From Daphnia carinata (lineage: Eukaryota > Arthropoda > Branchiopoda > Diplostraca > Daphniidae): a stretch of DNA of 64,000 bases. The DNA lies in contig NC_081339.1 of the NCBI RefSeq assembly GCF_022539665.2, positions 2,256,017-2,320,016 of the forward strand, in the 5' to 3' direction. A model generated the notes under the pieces. That model had not been told where the DNA came from, ran no database searches, and worked only from the letters and a program-made list of their open reading frames with translations. The translations under genes were made by a program, and so were the position numbers. Positions 61,301 to 64,000 of the stretch are shown here, piece by piece; position 1 is the stretch's first letter; every line of letters begins with the position of its first letter.

Positions 61301-64000
61301 CCATTCTTTTTCCTTTTCGAAAAATAGGCATTGCTTTCTTTAAAAAAAAAAAAAAATAAAATAGATTGGACTGGGGCAATCGACGACAACGTGCCATCGT
61401 CCCGAAAATGGTGAGCCTGATCATCTATATTCGAGTTGATCATGACAAACACTCTCACAGTCGACACCCTTTTTTTTTTTTTTTTTTTACATAAAGTCCA
61501 GATAGGTCCAAGGGAAGCTCATCAAGTCGATTATCGATAGAAGACGCACAAGCCCCGTCAGGCCCAGTCACCAGTATAGATATATATGGGGGGGGGGGAG
61601 GTGAGAGATAGATATTATTATTGTTATTATTATTTTTATAGCTCGGCGAGATGTTTCCTCTCCACTTGGCTGAGGAAAAAAGAAAAAAAAAAAAATAGAT
61701 CCAAAAAGACAATAATAACAAAAGTCCAGTTTGGGGTGCTGGGCGCGATTGAATTAGAAAGCCATCCCTAAAAAGAAAAAAGAAAAAGAAAAACATTATA
61801 CGACGATCATAAACCACAGAAGAAGAGGCAAGAAAAAGACATAAAAACAAAAAGGGGTAAAAACAAAAAGAAGCGGAATCGTAAAAAAGAAAGAAAAAAA
61901 AAAAAGTAGGAAGAAAACGATAGAAAAACACAAAGAAATCAAGTCACATAATAAGAGAATATGCAGCATCATAAATTATGGATGAGATGACATTCTGGAG
62001 AAGAAACAAAAAAAGGGAGCTGATTGAATGGTCAATGATTTGTTCTTTCCTTTTTATTTGCATTTTCGACTAATTGTGATTGGATGGACTGCATTGCTGG
62101 AACACCAGAAGTAAAAAAAAAAAAACAACAACAAACAAACATGAAAAAAAAACAAAGGAAATGACGATGTCATCAAGCCAAAGCTGATAGACTTGGTCGC
62201 ATTTCATCAGCAAAAACAAAATCTGCCAGTTGGGGAAATGATGATCGATGCAAATGCTGCAACGTGCGCTCGTGTAGACCCTCCCAATTTTCTTGGGCAC
62301 TGCTGCGATGTGCATAATCATCTAAAAAAAAAAGAAGAGAAGAAGAAGACTCGTAAAAAGATGGATGCTGTATGTTACTTTCCTCTGTCTATTTCCTTCT
62401 TTCATCCATTATTCATTTGAAAACAAAAAAAAAAAAAAAAAAGAAAGAATGGATAAATAATTCACCAGCTCCCGCCGAGCGTGGAGCCGCTCTTTTACAC
62501 GAAACCGAGAGCAAAACAACGGCGACAGCCAAAGGTTCGAGTCCAACCCAAGCCCAACTTTTTTTTTCAGGTGTTATCCACCTTTTTCTTTAAAAATTTT
62601 TTTTTTTTTAACCTCGTCTCGCGATCTAAACGCAGGTGTGAAAGTTCGAATGGCGTGTATTGTATTCCACAGTTGCCGAATATATACGCTCCGAAGGCTC
62701 TCTGTTGGAAATGTTGTTTATATTCATAATGTTTTCCTCTTCTTCCCCCGACCCAACCAAAAAAAAAAAAAAAATTGGATGATAGGATCTGTCGGGTACA
62801 ATTTCCTTTTTAAATGCAATGTAGACAAGTGTGCCTATATATATATATATATATACCACCAGCATTGTGCCGTCATTAGCATATACGTCCTAAAAGAATA
62901 ACTGAATAAGTAACATGTAACAAGGTAAGCTGCATGTTCTCTACTATTTTAATGTATGCTAATAAAAAAAAAAAAATATCGAATTCGTATCATCTGCTGT
63001 TTGAATTTTTTTATTTATTTTTTTTTTTTTGTTATATAAAAGCTGCGATGGTCAATGCCAAACCGGAACGATAGAGGAAAAAGGCATGCACCTTTCGTGA
63101 TGTTTCCTTTCAGCCGGTTAGTTTCAAAATGAGGGGCTGCATTTTTTTGTTTCCGATTCGTAAATGCGATATAACGTGTCTCGTTTAAATAGTACTAGAA
63201 TTAGTTTAACACATGTACGTACATGAGCTGAAATGAGCAGTTATTTCCCTTTTTCTCTCCTACGCCCTCAACACTTCCCTCCCTGGGTGGCCGGAAGTGG
63301 CGCAATCAACGGAAAGGGAGAACATTGGGGATGTACGTGTGAGGTGGTAGGAGCGACCACAACTAGCGCACCTTACCTGTGTGAAAAAAAAAAATTAATA
63401 AAAAAAAAAAAAACAATTCATCCGCTCATTTTTAATTATTAATGATAGCCCCGAAAAGAATGGACGTTAAAAAACAAAAGGGTGAGGTTGGGAGGGGGGG
63501 GGGGCAGAAACGAAAGGCACCCCTCACGTTAATTGAATTAAGGAACTGACCTGGGAGCGGGGGGGGGGGTGGGGGCCACTGTTGACGTAGTATAGCGGAT
63601 AAACTCGGTCAACGTTGTATAACGATGTGTGTCAAACTCTCGCCCGCATTTTCTTTTTCCATAATACGAAGCCGTATGTGTATGTAATATACGGAATAGA
63701 GGCTTGTATGAATAAACAATGAGCTTCATAATCTGTCCATCCGGAATCACGAAACTTTTTAGGGCAGATGTTTGTTTTGTTTGTTTTGTTTTTTTGATGA
63801 AAAATAAAAGAATGGATGGGTCGTGAGTTTGTTTCAATTCGTTGTCCTTTATTTTGTTTTTTTTTTTTTAAATCGGCAGTTAGACATTGTACGCATCTGT
63901 TGTAAAGAAAAATCAAATAAAAACAGTTTCTCTAAGCGTGTTGATTAATGGACTGGCTATAAACAGGGCGGAAGGTTTTTTTCCTTTTCTAACGGCTCAA

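Larger units (their letters stand above)
52916..64000. other. Upstream region of expanded FGFRL1-like gene, no coding sequence recognised
   Basis: Eleven kilobases with dense homopolymers and microsatellites and no frame I can tie to a protein family. Main tracts are GT 55843-55864, GA 56290-56315, AT 57321-57341, AT 58350-58376, AT 59021-59045, AT 59453-59476 and CT 59634-59656. The minus-strand segment near 56741-56791 opens with an ATG and ends in GAG|GTAAG, but its 17 residues resemble nothing and do not join in frame to a known exon. Non-coding 5' exons and promoters of the FGFRL1-like gene may lie here, undetectable from sequence alone. Confidence 0.5.

Noticed and set aside
1-64000. 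CRISPR arrays, bacterial operons, ribosome binding sites, rRNA genes
   Set aside because: The window is eukaryotic with spliced genes, and none of these structures is present.

Overview
This is a eukaryotic, arthropod-type genomic window. Genes are split by short GT-AG introns (many 55-90 bp), intergenic DNA is rich in homopolymers and microsatellites, and one gene is a CLIP-domain serine protease homolog, a family known from arthropods. The gene style suggests a branchiopod crustacean such as Daphnia; that is an inference, not something the sequence proves.

Layout. 1-5.2 kb: intron 1 and first coding exon of an ARID5-type chromatin regulator (minus strand; the rest of the gene lies beyond the left edge). 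5.2-11.1 kb: no recognisable gene. 11.1-12.5 kb: five-exon tetraspanin (minus). 15.2-15.7 kb: small ubiquitin-fold-like single-pass membrane protein of unknown family (plus). 15.8-17.5 kb: CLIP-domain serine protease homolog with a lost catalytic Ser (minus). 18.4-20.4 kb: cell-surface NTPDase (CD39 family, plus). 20.9-22.9 kb: nucleolar helicase DDX56 (minus). 23.1-24.0 kb: VCP lysine methyltransferase METTL21D/VCPKMT (minus). These housekeeping and surface genes are tightly packed.

24.4-29.5 kb is the most unusual part. It is a roughly 5 kb inverted repeat (foldback-like element). Each arm carries a copy of an unrecognised, intron-containing gene: the left copy is open, the right copy is broken. 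Each arm also holds a 568-bp block that is base-for-base identical between arms (26021-26588 and 27337-27904), is GC-rich in its middle and is full of stem-loops. Near the centre are three tRNA-like sequences. Outside the identical block the arms have clearly diverged.

34.3-52.9 kb: two FGFRL1-type receptors (three Ig domains, one transmembrane segment, no kinase) facing each other tail to tail. The plus-strand copy is compact (3.3 kb, 10 exons). The minus-strand copy spreads 11 exons over 14.2 kb, with introns crowded with homopolymers and microsatellites. They share most intron positions and phases, but each has one intron the other lacks. 53-64 kb, upstream of the second receptor, shows no convincing coding sequence.
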